A DNA stretch of 62,407 nucleotides from Halomonas sp. DQ26W (GCF_003339685.1 NZ_QPKI01000025.1:1-62407); one strand, 5' to 3'; shown: positions 1 through 8,828, counted from the stretch's first letter. Notes: generated by a model not told the origin, from the sequence alone. Translations and numbers: made by a program.

Positions 1-225
1 CGGGAGGCCTGCGGCCTCCAGTCGTGATCTGAAGATACTCCAACAGCGGTGTGGCGCCGTTGGTGGAGAGGATCGTTGTTGGAGCGCTGGTCTCCATCGC
101 GACTGGCGCCGCCAGGCGCCTCGGCGGCGGCTGCCGACGTTGGCAATAACCGCGACCATGGCAACACCGCCGGGAGTCCTTCGGCCTCCAGTCGCGATCT
201 GAAGATGCTCCTACAGCGGCGTGGC
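1..225. repeat. REP-like interspersed palindromic repeats, left cluster
   Basis: Three related units are visible. Units at about 1-45 and 172-222 share a core reading GGCCTCCAGTCG, then GATCTGAAGAT, then CTCC(A/T)ACAG. A unit at about 79-130 is of the opposite type, with GTTGGAGCGCTGG, ATCGCGACTGG and a GGCGCC-rich palindrome. The same two unit types recur at 62279-62407. No credible gene is present here; the short open frames have no family resemblance. Seen in sequence: the repeats. Inference: REP/BIME-type non-coding elements, common between genes in pseudomonads and halomonads. Confidence 0.75.
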
Positions 226-404
226 GCCGTTGGGGGAAGGTATCATTCCTGCGTAGTGGCATGGCTGATCACAGAAATAAGTGAAGCGGCATAATTGTTA
301 TATCGCGCGAATGCCACTTGCCTCCTAGACTGGATAGGGCTGGCATCACACACCTGTCATCTCCTTGTTGTTGCGTTGTCATCCAGGTGAGTGATAAAGG
401 CTGT

Positions 405-550
405 GTTCCCCAAAGGGGGCGGGCAATGGATACTGCCGAGTGATGCGACACGGATGCGAGCGGGCACGGACGCCTGCCAGGGATAGGTTCGGCATCCCGA
501 GGATGCCCAGGGAGGACATGCGCCACGGGCTTTCCCGTGGCGTTCTTTAT
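405..550 (+). ncRNA. Probable CsrB/RsmZ-type regulatory RNA
   Basis: Within about 90 bases there are seven GGA triplets (428, 452, 468, 481, 501, 511, 514). Several sit between short complementary arms, for example GGCA-atggatac-TGCC and GGC-acggac-GCC. A strong intrinsic terminator (521-550) ends the stretch. Known of the family: CsrB/RsmX/Y/Z RNAs display GGA in hairpin loops to titrate the translational repressor CsrA/RsmA. The 5' end is not fixed; I saw no clear GacA box. The open frames across the region look like chance. An ordinary terminator leader is the main alternative. Confidence 0.55.
521..550 (+). terminator. Intrinsic terminator of the GGA-rich RNA
   Basis: Nine-base stem CGCCACGGG (521-529) and CCCGTGGCG (534-542) with a four-base loop, followed by the T-rich tail TTCTTTAT. 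It is the best-formed terminator in the window. Confidence 0.8.
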
Positions 551-645
551 ATTGTCACACCATCATCTTGCCAACCGACTTCTTGTGCGCAATTCATATT
601 GCCAGGTTCTATTGCTCCGATTCAGGCACGACTCGCTTCCAGCCA

Positions 646-1662
646 CTACGACAGCGCTTCCCAGCCCGGAACAGCGTGGCGAATCCGCCGCGAAAAGGCC
701 GGGTCGTCGTGGGCCTGATGCGCCCGTTCGACAATATTTCCCCGATCTACCAGTTCATTCAACGAGTGGCCCCGCCATAGACCACCCATCGCAAAGGCGT
801 AATCGGGCAACCTGTCGGTGACCAGCATGCGGTAGTCCAGTGGCAGCCCAGCACCGATACGACGGGCCATGGCAAATACCAGGGTGCTGCAGTTGGCAAA
901 GATCGTATTGTAGAAACGCGGACTCTCGCGCAGACGGTTGGCCTCATCGACGTAGGCGAGAATCAGTGAACGCATGGCGTGCCGTGGCATGGTGATACGA
1001 AATAGCCGCACCTGTTCACCACGCACGTTACTGCGCAGACGCACGGCATCGCGCTCGTCACTGGCCACGATTGCCAGCTCGTACTGGCGGAAGAAACCGC
1101 CGATTTCGGAGAAGCGCTCACCCCGCTGGCGCCGCACCTCAACAGAGAACACCACGAATTCATCCCCACCGAAGCCGAAGGAGACCATCACGTGGGCGAT
1201 ACCTGGCCGTCCCCAACTGGAAACGATCATGTCGACGGAGTCCAGCCGGTCGAGGTCATAATGACGACGTTCCCAGCAGACCTTCGCCTCGTCCCGGGTT
1301 CGCCAGTCGAAGTTGCGAACATGGTGCAAGGTCAGGCGATTGCCCTCGACCTCACCGGTAGCCATATGCACCACATCGTCGGCCCAGGGGCGATCATGCG
1401 ATGGCCGCAGCCGGAACCACCATGTCATCAGCACCACCAGCAACAGCATCTGCCCGATCGGTGCCGACCAGTCGCGGCCCGCCGTCACGGACACCTCCAG
1501 CCCCAGCACGACCAGGCCAAGGGTCAGCAGGCCCCACAGACCCAAGGTGAACTGACGCCACGGCGAAGGCAGCGCGAGACGAAACCAAAGGGCTGCAAAA
1601 CCCCAGAGCATGCCCAGCGTCAGCAGCGTGAAGAGCGCGATCCATACGATTGCCGGTGCCAT
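646..1662 (-). CDS. DUF4105 family membrane protein
   Basis: 338 residues. Three hydrophobic segments occupy roughly residues 1-85, followed by a soluble domain of the DUF4105 type. That domain holds conserved-looking histidines and a cysteine: HHVRNFDW near 110, a YNTIFANCSTLVF stretch near 255, and DYRML after it. DUF4105 includes the Lnb family of lipoprotein N-acyltransferases, whose NCT motif resembles the NCST seen here. The start ATG at 1662 is the first that includes the membrane anchor. It is a single leftward gene. Function beyond a cysteine-dependent transfer or hydrolysis at the membrane is not shown by the sequence. Confidence 0.8.
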   Translation of the reverse strand: MAPAIVWIALFTLLTLGMLWGFAALWFRLALPSPWRQFTLGLWGLLTLGLVVLGLEVSVTAGRDWSAPIGQMLLLVVLMTWWFRLRPSHDRPWADDVVHMATGEVEGNRLTLHHVRNFDWRTRDEAKVCWERRHYDLDRLDSVDMIVSSWGRPGIAHVMVSFGFGGDEFVVFSVEVRRQRGERFSEIGGFFRQYELAIVASDERDAVRLRSNVRGEQVRLFRITMPRHAMRSLILAYVDEANRLRESPRFYNTIFANCSTLVFAMARRIGAGLPLDYRMLVTDRLPDYAFAMGGLWRGHSLNELVDRGNIVERAHQAHDDPAFSRRIRHAVPGWEALS

Positions 1663-1752
1663 TTCGGTCCATCTTGTTCAGGTAGTCGCACGTTAGCACG
1701 TTACACACTGAATGGAATTGCCACTGGTTTCAGGCGGGTGCCGATGTCCTGT

Positions 1753-1791
1753 TTACACCCTGGTCTTACACCCTGGTCTTACACCCTGGTC
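1753..1791. repeat. Three tandem 13-bp units over the stop codon of the aminotransferase gene
   Basis: TTACACCCTGGTC occurs three times head to tail at 1753, 1766 and 1779. The last copy contains the stop codon (complement of TTA, 1779-1781) and the final coding residues of the leftward gene, so the extra copies form its 3' flank. This looks like slippage duplication; loss or gain of a copy would leave the protein end unchanged. Confidence 0.9.
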
Positions 1792-2747
1792 AACCAGGAG
1801 CGCAAAGGCTGCAGGTCATCACCCAACTCGCCGCGGGTCACGCGTCGGTATAACCGCTGCAGACGGGCGGTGAGGGAGTCGTCGGCGATCGGCTTGTGCG
1901 GCTTGGGTGCGCCGATTCTGCCGCCGATATGGCGTCCATCGAGTTCGCGCAGTGGCAGGATCTCGGCGGCGGTACCGGTGACGAAGGCCTCATCGGCGGT
2001 ATAGAGCTCGTCGCGGGTGATACGGCGCTCGCGAACCTCGATGCCCAGCACCTCGCGGGCCAGCCGAATCACGCTGTCCCGGGTGATGCCCTGGAGGCAG
2101 GAGGTGATCTCGGGGGTGTGCAACACGCCGTCTCGTAGCAGGAAGACATTGGCTGCCGAGGCCTCAGCGACATAGCCTTCCGGGTCGAGCATGATCGTTT
2201 CGTCGAAACCGGCCTTCACTGCCGTATTGAGTGCCAGCATCGAGTTGACGTAGTGGCCGTTGGTCTTGGCACGGCAAAGGCTGATGTTGACGTGATGCCG
2301 GGCCCAGGAGGAGGTCAGTGCGCGCAGGCCAATGGAGGTGGCTTCCGGCGAGATGTAGTCACCCAGGTCCCAGGCCGCCACCATCACGTGGACCGTCAGC
2401 CCCTTGGCCCGCAGCCCCAGCCCCTCGGCACCGAAGTAGACCGTTGGCTTGAGGTAGGCATTGGCCAGGCCGTTGCGGGACAGGCACTGCCGCTGTGCCT
2501 CGATCAGGTCGTAATCGGTGAACGGCATTGCCATGTCCAGAGCATGGGCGCTGTCCAGCAGTCGCCGGGTGTGTTCGGCGACGCGGAACAGGTTGGTACC
2601 GCCAGGGCCCTGATAGGCACGCACTCCTTCGAAGCACCCCATGCCGTAGTGCAGGGTATGGGTCAGCAGATGGGTGCGGGCATCGCGCCAGGGCAGCCAC
2701 TCGCCGTCATGCCAGAGCCAGCCGTCGCGGTCGTATAGGGGGGTCAT
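1779..2747 (-). CDS. Branched-chain amino-acid aminotransferase-like (class IV PLP enzyme)
   Basis: 322 residues, near the usual IlvE length. Class IV features are present: the N-terminal HTLHYGMGCFEGVRAY near residue 30, the likely Schiff-base lysine in CRAKTNGHY near 160, and the DPEGYVAEASAANVF phosphate-binding segment near 187. The enzyme transfers an amino group between glutamate and a 2-oxo acid, usually a branched-chain one. It overlaps the upstream deacetylase-like gene by four bases (ATGA), so it is the last gene of a five-gene operon. That context suggests a role in amine or amino-acid catabolism rather than housekeeping Ile/Val/Leu synthesis. The substrate is an inference. Confidence 0.9.
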   Translation of the reverse strand: MTPLYDRDGWLWHDGEWLPWRDARTHLLTHTLHYGMGCFEGVRAYQGPGGTNLFRVAEHTRRLLDSAHALDMAMPFTDYDLIEAQRQCLSRNGLANAYLKPTVYFGAEGLGLRAKGLTVHVMVAAWDLGDYISPEATSIGLRALTSSWARHHVNISLCRAKTNGHYVNSMLALNTAVKAGFDETIMLDPEGYVAEASAANVFLLRDGVLHTPEITSCLQGITRDSVIRLAREVLGIEVRERRITRDELYTADEAFVTGTAAEILPLRELDGRHIGGRIGAPKPHKPIADDSLTARLQRLYRRVTRGELGDDLQPLRSWLTRV

Positions 2748-3874
2748 AGCGGTGCCGCCTGTATCCAGCCTTCACGCCAACTGTCGATCAGCGCTCGCTG
2801 ATGCGACTGCAGGGATTGGTAACCCCAGGCAGCAATCTCGTCGTTCTGGGGGTCGGGCACCGAAATTCGGCTGCCAGAGAGTATCTGGACCACGGCGTGA
2901 CCGCACAGTGGCACGTAGCCTTCCGAGTAGCCTCCTTCATGGATCATCACCAGTCGATTGCCGCTGATGCGCGAGGCAAGCGCACACATCTGTTGCGTCA
3001 TGGCGGCGAAGGCAGCGCTGTTGAGCAGCATTTTCCCCAGCGGGTCTTTGCCGCAGGCGTCATAGCCACAAGCCACCACGATCAGGTCCGGGGCGAAACC
3101 ACCGATAGCCGGCAGCACCAGCTCCTGCATGGCATAGCGGTAGGCACCGATACCGGAACCCGGCGGCATCGGCAGATTGAGGTTTGCACCGTACCCGGCG
3201 CCCTCCCCCAACTCCTCGAAGAAGCCGGTATCGAGTGGATAGTTGCCGGCCTGATGAATCGATATCGTGAGTACGTCCGGGTCGTCGTAGAAGGCTGCCT
3301 GTTGACCGTTGCCGTGGTGCACGTCCCAATCAAGTATCGCCACACGCTGCACCTGGCCCAGGGCGCGGGCACGCATGACCGCAACCGGAATGTTGCCCAG
3401 TAGACAGAAACCACGGCCACGGTCGGCCTCGGCGTGATGCCCAGGGGGTCGACACAGTGCATAGGCATTGGTCAGCTCACCAGTCGCCACCGCTTCCACC
3501 GCAGCGATGGCCAGGCCCGCCGAGTGCCGCGCCGCCGCCAGGCTGCCCGGCATATAGGGGGCGGCTTCGCCGGCATCGCCGCCCTCGGCCTGGTCACCGG
3601 CCTCCAGCTCGTCGAGGTAACGTGCGGTATGGAACCGCGTCAGGTCCTCTCGGCAAGCCGCCGGCGGCTTGCGCACCTCGAGTTCATCGATCAGACCCGA
3701 CACCTCGAGCAGGTTCTTCAGGCGGCGTTTGCTCTCGGGGCTCTCCGATGCCGGCTGAGGCTGCAGATACTCGCCCCGGGACGAGAAGACACCGATGGGC
3801 CCCGGGTCGTGCCAGAAGCAGCGCTCATGCCAGAAAAAACCCGTTCCTTTTCCTGCACTACTGCCTGCCCTCAT
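2744..3874 (-). CDS. Histone-deacetylase superfamily amidohydrolase (class II-like)
   Basis: 376 residues. The zinc-amidohydrolase signature is intact: the catalytic His pair in RPPGHHAEAD, the metal-binding LDWDVHHGNG, the second metal Asp in GYDACGKDPLG, and EGGYSEGY near the C terminus. Bacterial members remove acetyl or acyl groups from polyamines and related amines (AphA, HdaH). It overlaps both neighbours by four bases (ATGA junctions at 3871-3874 and 2744-2747), which indicates translational coupling. A second, divergent member of the same superfamily heads the operon at 5237-6271. The substrate is not determined. Confidence 0.9.
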   Translation of the reverse strand: MRAGSSAGKGTGFFWHERCFWHDPGPIGVFSSRGEYLQPQPASESPESKRRLKNLLEVSGLIDELEVRKPPAACREDLTRFHTARYLDELEAGDQAEGGDAGEAAPYMPGSLAAARHSAGLAIAAVEAVATGELTNAYALCRPPGHHAEADRGRGFCLLGNIPVAVMRARALGQVQRVAILDWDVHHGNGQQAAFYDDPDVLTISIHQAGNYPLDTGFFEELGEGAGYGANLNLPMPPGSGIGAYRYAMQELVLPAIGGFAPDLIVVACGYDACGKDPLGKMLLNSAAFAAMTQQMCALASRISGNRLVMIHEGGYSEGYVPLCGHAVVQILSGSRISVPDPQNDEIAAWGYQSLQSHQRALIDSWREGWIQAAPL

Positions 3875-4812
3875 GCCTTCGCCTCCAGTTGCTCCCAGAC
3901 CTCGATGGCAGCGGCCAGGTCCTCGAGAGAAGCTCCCACCGACTTGAATACCGTGATTGCCTCCTCGGAGGAGCGCCCAGGCTGTTTGCCCAGCAGCAGC
4001 TCGGCCAGGTCGGCACGAATCTCGTCGAAGGAGAAGGCCCCTTCATCGATGGCCTGGTGGATATCGCCGGCTTCGCCCCTGGCACCGGCGAAGGTGTCGA
4101 CGAAGACTTCGCCGCGGCGCAGGCACTCACCATCGGTTTCCCGCATGCTCGATCGGAAGGCGCCGATCAGATCGAGATGCGTGCCGGCGGCTAACCACTC
4201 GCCGCGTATCAACGGCTCCGTGGAGAGCGTCACGCAGCTGATAATATCCGCTTCGCGCGTCGCCGCTTCCAGGTCTATTACCGCTTCGGTATCGAAACGA
4301 CCGCTATACACCGCTGCCAGCTTCCGCGCCTTCTCGGGGTTGCGACCCCAGATACGTACCCGCGTGATCGGCCTCACCGCGGCATGGGCCTCGATCACCA
4401 TGGGCGCCAGCTTGCCGGTTCCCACCACCAGCAGGGATGAGGCCTCCTTCCGGGCCAGTTCCCGTGCGGCAAGGGCAGAGGCGGCAGCCGTGCGGCGGCG
4501 CGTCAGCTCACTGCCGTCCAGGCAGGCTAGCGGCCGTCCGTGGTCGCCTTCGCTGAGGAAATAGACCCCCGAGATGGCAGGCAGCCCATGGTCGGCGTTC
4601 TGGGGGAAGACATTGACCATCTTCACGCCGATATAGCCAGCACGCTCCCAGGCGGGCATCAGCAGCATGGTGGCTTCACCATCGGGCCGGTGCATGGCGT
4701 GATGGTGTCGGGGCGGCGACTCCACCCCAACACGAAAAGTGGTCGCCAGGCGCTCCACCAGCGCCGGCCAGGGGAGCGCAGCAGCAACTTCTTCAGCGGA
4801 TACGATGCGCAT
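3871..4812 (-). CDS. Ornithine cyclodeaminase / mu-crystallin family protein
   Basis: 313 residues. The family layout is clear: an N-terminal substrate domain, then a Rossmann domain beginning at LLVVGTGKLAPMVIEAHAA (near residue 143), then the DLIGAFRSSMRETD segment near 217. Members include ornithine cyclodeaminase, alanine dehydrogenase and ketimine reductases, all of which work on amino acids or cyclic imines with NAD(P)H. The next gene upstream is a RidA imine deaminase, two bases away, which fits imine chemistry. Which reaction it catalyses cannot be told from sequence. Confidence 0.88.
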   Translation of the reverse strand: MRIVSAEEVAAALPWPALVERLATTFRVGVESPPRHHHAMHRPDGEATMLLMPAWERAGYIGVKMVNVFPQNADHGLPAISGVYFLSEGDHGRPLACLDGSELTRRRTAAASALAARELARKEASSLLVVGTGKLAPMVIEAHAAVRPITRVRIWGRNPEKARKLAAVYSGRFDTEAVIDLEAATREADIISCVTLSTEPLIRGEWLAAGTHLDLIGAFRSSMRETDGECLRRGEVFVDTFAGARGEAGDIHQAIDEGAFSFDEIRADLAELLLGKQPGRSSEEAITVFKSVGASLEDLAAAIEVWEQLEAKA

Positions 4813-4813
4813 C

Positions 4814-5170
4814 TCAGGCCTCCGGCAGCGCTGCCACCACCATGATCTCGACCTTCCACTCGGGCTTGGCCAGCTTGGCCTCCAGGGCCGCGCGCACCGG
4901 CGGCCGCCCCGGCACCACCCAGGCGTCCCAGGCAGCGTTCATCTGGTCGAATTCGGCCATACTGGTCACCCAGATCTGAGCCGAAAGCAAGTGCTCCTTG
5001 GAGGTACCAACCTGGGCAAGCAGTTCGTCGATGCGCGCCAGCACCTGCTCCGTCTGGCCTCGCATATCGACACTGGCGTCCTGGGGAACCTGGCCGGCCA
5101 GGTAGACGGTACCGTTGTGAACGGTGGCCTGGCTCATGCGTGTGTTGCTGTCGCGATAGCTGATGCTCAT
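4814..5170 (-). CDS. RidA family reactive-imine deaminase
   Basis: 118 residues with the typical RidA run: HNGTVYLAGQVPQD, then TEQVLARIDELLAQVG, then an arginine-containing PGRPPVRAALEAKLA that supplies the substrate-binding Arg, then a C-terminal VEIMVVAA. RidA proteins hydrolyse enamine/imine intermediates made by PLP enzymes and amino-acid oxidases. The PLP aminotransferase and cyclodeaminase homologues in the same operon would produce such intermediates. It is cotranscribed, ending two bases before the cyclodeaminase homologue. Confidence 0.92.
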   Translation of the reverse strand: MSISYRDSNTRMSQATVHNGTVYLAGQVPQDASVDMRGQTEQVLARIDELLAQVGTSKEHLLSAQIWVTSMAEFDQMNAAWDAWVVPGRPPVRAALEAKLAKPEWKVEIMVVAALPEA

Positions 5171-5236
5171 GTCACTTCTCTCTCTTGTCTATTCGATTCG
5201 TCATGCTAATGCGGGATATCGCAGGGGGGCGTCGTC

Positions 5237-6271
5237 TCAGTCGCCAGTGAAACCGGACAGGAAGGCGGCCAGATTAGCGCCCAGGTGCTCGGTGGGATAG
5301 CCCCCCTCTTGTACCAGCACCGTGGGCAGCGACAGTGCCGCGAGCCGCCGACCGATGGCAGTGAAATCCACGGTTTCCAGAGCCATGCCGGCCAGTGGAT
5401 CGTCGCGGTGGGCGTCAAGCCCCAGCGCCACCACCAGCGCCTCGGGTCGAAATTCGTTCATCCGCCAGATCAGCTCATCCAGGGTGTCGAGAAAGACCCG
5501 GCCATCGCTGCCCAACGGCAGCGGCAGGTTGACGTTGGTGCCCAGCCCCTCGCCCATGCCCTCCTCGTTGGTCCCGCCCCAGAAGAAGGGGTAAAAGTCG
5601 GTGGGATCGACATGAAGCGACCCGGTCCAGACATCGCCACGGTAGTAGAAGATATCCTGGGTGCCGTTGCCATGATGGAGATCGACATCCAGGATGGCCA
5701 CCCGCGAGAAGTGCTCGCGCAGCACGGTTGCGGCGAGTGCCGAATTGTTGAGGAAGCTGAAGCCACCGGCCCGATCCGGCCCGGCATGGTGACCAGGTGG
5801 CCGGCACAGCGCATAGGTGGTGCCATGACCACCCAATAACGCATCCGCAGCGGCCTGGGCTGTGGCAGCGCTGGCCAGGAGACCGGCAAAACTATCGCCA
5901 CCGATCGGACAGGCCATGTCATGCAGATGCCAGCCTGCTTGTCCCACCGGGTGGCGCGGGTAGTGATGCCCTCCGCCGCAGGGATGAACGTTGGGCGACA
6001 CCAGTTCCGAGGCACCGGGCAGTTCACGCCAGCGCCGATGAATGGTTTCGAGAAACGTCAGGTAACGTGGCGTGTGGATCTTGGCCAGTCGGCTTCGCAG
6101 CGTCGGGCTGTCGATCTCGACCGGGGCGGTCAGGGAGAACCCTATCGTTGCCAGACCACCGGCCAGGAGTTCGGCACGTTTCGGCCCCTCCGGTGACGGA
6201 GTCGGCTGGCCACGCACCAGAAAAGTCGTCGGCGCATGACGTTCTTGGTCGGGATGATAGAAAAACTTCAT
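5237..6271 (-). CDS. Histone-deacetylase superfamily / acetylpolyamine amidohydrolase-like
   Basis: 344 residues from ATG at 6271. That start was chosen over an in-frame one eight codons upstream because AAGGA lies just before it and family members begin MKFFYHP. Motifs: RPPGHHAGPDRAGG, LDVDLHHGNGTQ, LGLDAHRDDPL and EGGYPTEHLG. Its insert HPCGGGHHYPRHPVGQAGWH and the tyrosine-rich SLHVDPTDFYPFFWGG match the AphA/HdaH branch that deacetylates small acylated amines. It is the first gene of the leftward operon ending at the aminotransferase, with a 66-base gap before RidA. Confidence 0.9.
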   Translation of the reverse strand: MKFFYHPDQERHAPTTFLVRGQPTPSPEGPKRAELLAGGLATIGFSLTAPVEIDSPTLRSRLAKIHTPRYLTFLETIHRRWRELPGASELVSPNVHPCGGGHHYPRHPVGQAGWHLHDMACPIGGDSFAGLLASAATAQAAADALLGGHGTTYALCRPPGHHAGPDRAGGFSFLNNSALAATVLREHFSRVAILDVDLHHGNGTQDIFYYRGDVWTGSLHVDPTDFYPFFWGGTNEEGMGEGLGTNVNLPLPLGSDGRVFLDTLDELIWRMNEFRPEALVVALGLDAHRDDPLAGMALETVDFTAIGRRLAALSLPTVLVQEGGYPTEHLGANLAAFLSGFTGD

Positions 6272-6627
6272 GGGATGGTTCCTTGCCTTGTGCACGCCTC
6301 AGTCGAACAGGCTGGCACGGAAGCCCGGCTACCACGGCCACCGACATTGAGGTCGCCGACACCCTCGACCCAAGGTCAAGAGTGCCGCAAGTCATCAGAA
6401 GCAGCAGGCGATGGGCATGGGATAGATATGGCTGACCCAGCTTGCGGGTATTGCGGTCGAGGCAGGCCATGACGGTTTCTTGGTGTCCGCTCGGTCGGTG
6501 TATCCCCTACACTACTCTGCCACGCGCTTCAGGGAAACCATCGCGCCAACTTTGATCGGACTCGCTCGCGAGCCGATTTTCAACGCCGTATGGCCAAGAG
6601 TAGATCAGCGTTAAGTCCGACAGGCTC
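6272..6627. other. Gene-free stretch between amidohydrolase and response regulator
   Basis: 356 bases. It should contain the promoter of the leftward amidohydrolase operon and the 3' flank of the response regulator gene. I see no protein family, strong hairpin with T-tract, or clear operator here. The short open frames on both strands have no recognisable features. Confidence 0.5.
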
Positions 6628-7407
6628 CTAGACTCGCTGAAGCACGCAGTGATCCCGAGTGCTGGTGGAGGGGTAGCGCTGCCGAGAGACCAGTGCCGCC
6701 TCGACTCGGTTACGCACCTGCAACTTCTGCAACACATTAGTCATGTGGTGTTTGACCGTCTTTTCGGCCAGGCACAGTCGATCTGCAATCTCGCGATTGG
6801 TCAGCCCATCACCGAGTAGCTTGAGTATCTGCTCTTCCCGCTGGGTCAGTGCATCGAGGTCGATCTCGCGGCGGTGGCGCGAGCGCGTGGCATCCGCCAG
6901 CAGTTCCGCTGCCAGCGTCGGCGACACGAAGGCTTCGCCACGGGCGACACTGGCCAGAGCCCGGCGCAATTCGCGCGAGGTGACGCCCTTGAGGATATAC
7001 CCTTTGACCCCGAGCTTCAGGGCCAGGTTGAGGTCACTTTCCTCCTCGGAGACGGTCAGCAGCACCACACGGGTCGCGGGGTAGTGTGCCAAGATGTCGG
7101 CAGCCGCGGCCAGGCCGCCGCCGCCGCCCATACTGATATCGAGCACGGCCAGGTCGGGGGCGTGGCGAGCAACGAGATCGACGGCCCCTGTCGCGTCCTC
7201 GGCCTCTCCCACCACCTCGAAGCCATGTGCCTCAGACAGAGAACGAGCAATGCCTTCGCGCATCAGTGGATGGTCGTCGGCCAGCACGATGCGAATCAGA
7301 GCCGTGTCCGTATCGAGCGAGTCTTCTGACCCGCTGGCATCGCACCTCGTTTCTCCCCACTCGAAGCGATGTGCGATGTGCTGTGTTGCGCCGATAATGA
7401 CACTCAT
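6628..7407 (-). CDS. NarL/FixJ-type response regulator, orphan
   Basis: 259 residues. A receiver domain starts near residue 38 (IRIVLADDHPLMREG), with the phospho-acceptor Asp in LAVLDISMGG and the Lys in KGYILKG. A LuxR-type HTH follows near 190 (LTQREEQILKLLGDGLTNREIADRL), with EKTVKHHMTN in the recognition helix. No kinase gene adjoins it. Its recognition region is almost identical to that of the second regulator at 14963-15619, so both may bind the same DNA site. About 37 residues precede the receiver domain, longer than usual. An FNR-type box lies about 72 bp upstream of the start (7473-7486), suggesting anaerobic control. Confidence 0.9.
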   Translation of the reverse strand: MSVIIGATQHIAHRFEWGETRCDASGSEDSLDTDTALIRIVLADDHPLMREGIARSLSEAHGFEVVGEAEDATGAVDLVARHAPDLAVLDISMGGGGGLAAAADILAHYPATRVVLLTVSEEESDLNLALKLGVKGYILKGVTSRELRRALASVARGEAFVSPTLAAELLADATRSRHRREIDLDALTQREEQILKLLGDGLTNREIADRLCLAEKTVKHHMTNVLQKLQVRNRVEAALVSRQRYPSTSTRDHCVLQRV

Positions 7408-7472
7408 CGGATTCGCCTCTCTGTGAACAGATCCTGTAAGTGAAAGTATGCATTAGTTAACCGTCAACAAAG

Positions 7473-7486
7473 TTGATGCGAGTCAA
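7473..7486. promoter_or_regulatory. FNR-type box upstream of the orphan response regulator
   Basis: TTGATGCGAGTCAA differs from the FNR consensus TTGAT-N4-ATCAA at one position. A -10-like TACTTT (complement of 7443-7448) lies about 34 bp downstream of its centre for leftward transcription, the class II activator arrangement. The window's own FNR (13978-14763) has the matching recognition residues. The rest of 7408-7745 holds no gene that I can support. Confidence 0.7.
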
Positions 7487-7718
7487 CTTCGAATGACTTG
7501 TCAAATCGCAACCAACCAGGACCGAGGGGCAGCACGGCGTGAACAAACGAAGAGAAATTCCCCTGGAGTGACCGATTCCCACCACTTTTCGCGGGAACTA
7601 CGACGACGACTGATCGACCCGGCGAAGCACCGCGTGCTGGTCAGCCGGCTGGCCCAGCACCCTCCTGCCACGCTGCGCGACACGCCTATCCAACAGATCC
7701 GGTTTGCCTGACACCAAA

Positions 7719-7738
7719 GACCCGCCAGCAGGCGGGTC
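7719..7738 (-). terminator. Terminator of the 7.7-13.9 kb cytochrome operon
   Basis: Eight-base stem GACCCGCC / GGCGGGTC with loop AGCA. It lies eight bases beyond the stop of the last gene. Read leftward, the stem is followed by TTTGGTG, a modest T-tract. Confidence 0.6.
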
Positions 7739-7745
7739 CATTCAT

Positions 7746-8828
7746 TCAATGGCTGGTGGCGTGACGCTGCCACGCCGGCGTCGATCGGGGGCTGGGGGGC
7801 GAGATGGAAATCGCCGCTTCACTGTCCTTCGCCAGCGGATGGAAGAGTGCGTCGATGTAGGCGACCATGGCAGCAATTTCTGCCTCGTCGAGCACCGCTT
7901 CCCAGGCCGGCATCGAGGTCTCGGGCAAGCCCTGGCGAATCACCGCGGCCAACCGTGAGGGCGTCATGTGGCGCATCACCGTCGGGGCTGTCAGGTCGCG
8001 CGGGCGCGGCTCGAGGAAACTGCCGATCCAGTTGCGACCGCTGCCATCGGGAGCGTGACAGAAAGCGCAGTTGTCCTGGTAGAGCGTCTCACCCCGCACC
8101 ACCTGCTCGCTGGCCCCCTCTGGCAGCGTCGGCGCCAGTTCATGCCGCAGGTAAGGGGAGGCACCGCTGATGGCATCGAGTGGCCCTGCCCCGGTGGGCG
8201 GGTTGCGATGGTCATAGCGCCCGCGCGGAAACGACACGGCGCGGGTCTCCCACACCGGCCCCGGATCGCGTACGACCCCGCTCTCATGGCAGGTAACGCA
8301 GCCGGACAAGAAGAGGCGCTTGCCACGCAACTCACGCTCGCTGAGCTCCTCCACCGGGGTATCCAGGGCCAACTCGCCACGGGCGAAGGGAAAAGCCACG
8401 GCGTAGCGCGCCTCGTGGTCAGGCCAGCCGTTGGCCTCGGTGTGGTAACGGGCATCGGAAGCCTCGCCCTGCATGAAGGTGGCGATCACGTAATCGACCA
8501 CCGCCTCAACGCCTGCCTCCCCCATCACCTCGCCGAATGGCACCATGCCGGTGCCCGGCCGCCCATCGCGCACCGCCGTGACAAGTTGCTCGCGGCTAAG
8601 CGAACTCACCCACTCACCGGTGAGATCGCGGGGCGGAGGATCGAGGGTACGCGCCGCCACCGTCTCGCCGGTGCCAGAATAGGCGTGGCACTGATAGCAG
8701 TAGAAATCGTAGAGACGCTGGCCCTCATCAAGGCCCTCACCCGCCGCGGGGAGGGCCAGCAACAGCGTCAGAGCGGTGCTGACCCAAGCTAATGAACGGC
8801 GGCCGAAGCCGCCCTTGCGAAAGTGCAT
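7746..8828 (-). CDS. Exported c-type cytochrome with three haem motifs
   Basis: 360 residues from ATG 8828. The GTGAGGTG sequence just upstream supports this start; frame open further upstream is antisense-type noise over the next gene. A signal peptide (LAWVSTALTLLLALPAAGEG) is followed by CYQCH near residue 43, CVTCH near 175 and CAFCH near 255. Each sits in a class-I-like domain with PPPRDLTGEW or PRPRDLTAPT and a methionine-ligand stretch (TGMVPFGE, TSMPAWEA). The protein should be a periplasmic electron carrier. It is the last gene of a leftward operon, seven bases after the propeller gene. Confidence 0.88.
   Translation of the reverse strand: MHFRKGGFGRRSLAWVSTALTLLLALPAAGEGLDEGQRLYDFYCYQCHAYSGTGETVAARTLDPPPRDLTGEWVSSLSREQLVTAVRDGRPGTGMVPFGEVMGEAGVEAVVDYVIATFMQGEASDARYHTEANGWPDHEARYAVAFPFARGELALDTPVEELSERELRGKRLFLSGCVTCHESGVVRDPGPVWETRAVSFPRGRYDHRNPPTGAGPLDAISGASPYLRHELAPTLPEGASEQVVRGETLYQDNCAFCHAPDGSGRNWIGSFLEPRPRDLTAPTVMRHMTPSRLAAVIRQGLPETSMPAWEAVLDEAEIAAMVAYIDALFHPLAKDSEAAISISPPSPRSTPAWQRHATSH

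Noticed and set aside
49..294. Small open frame in the left repeat cluster
   Set aside because: Composed mostly of interspersed repeat sequence, with no ribosome-binding site or protein-like features.
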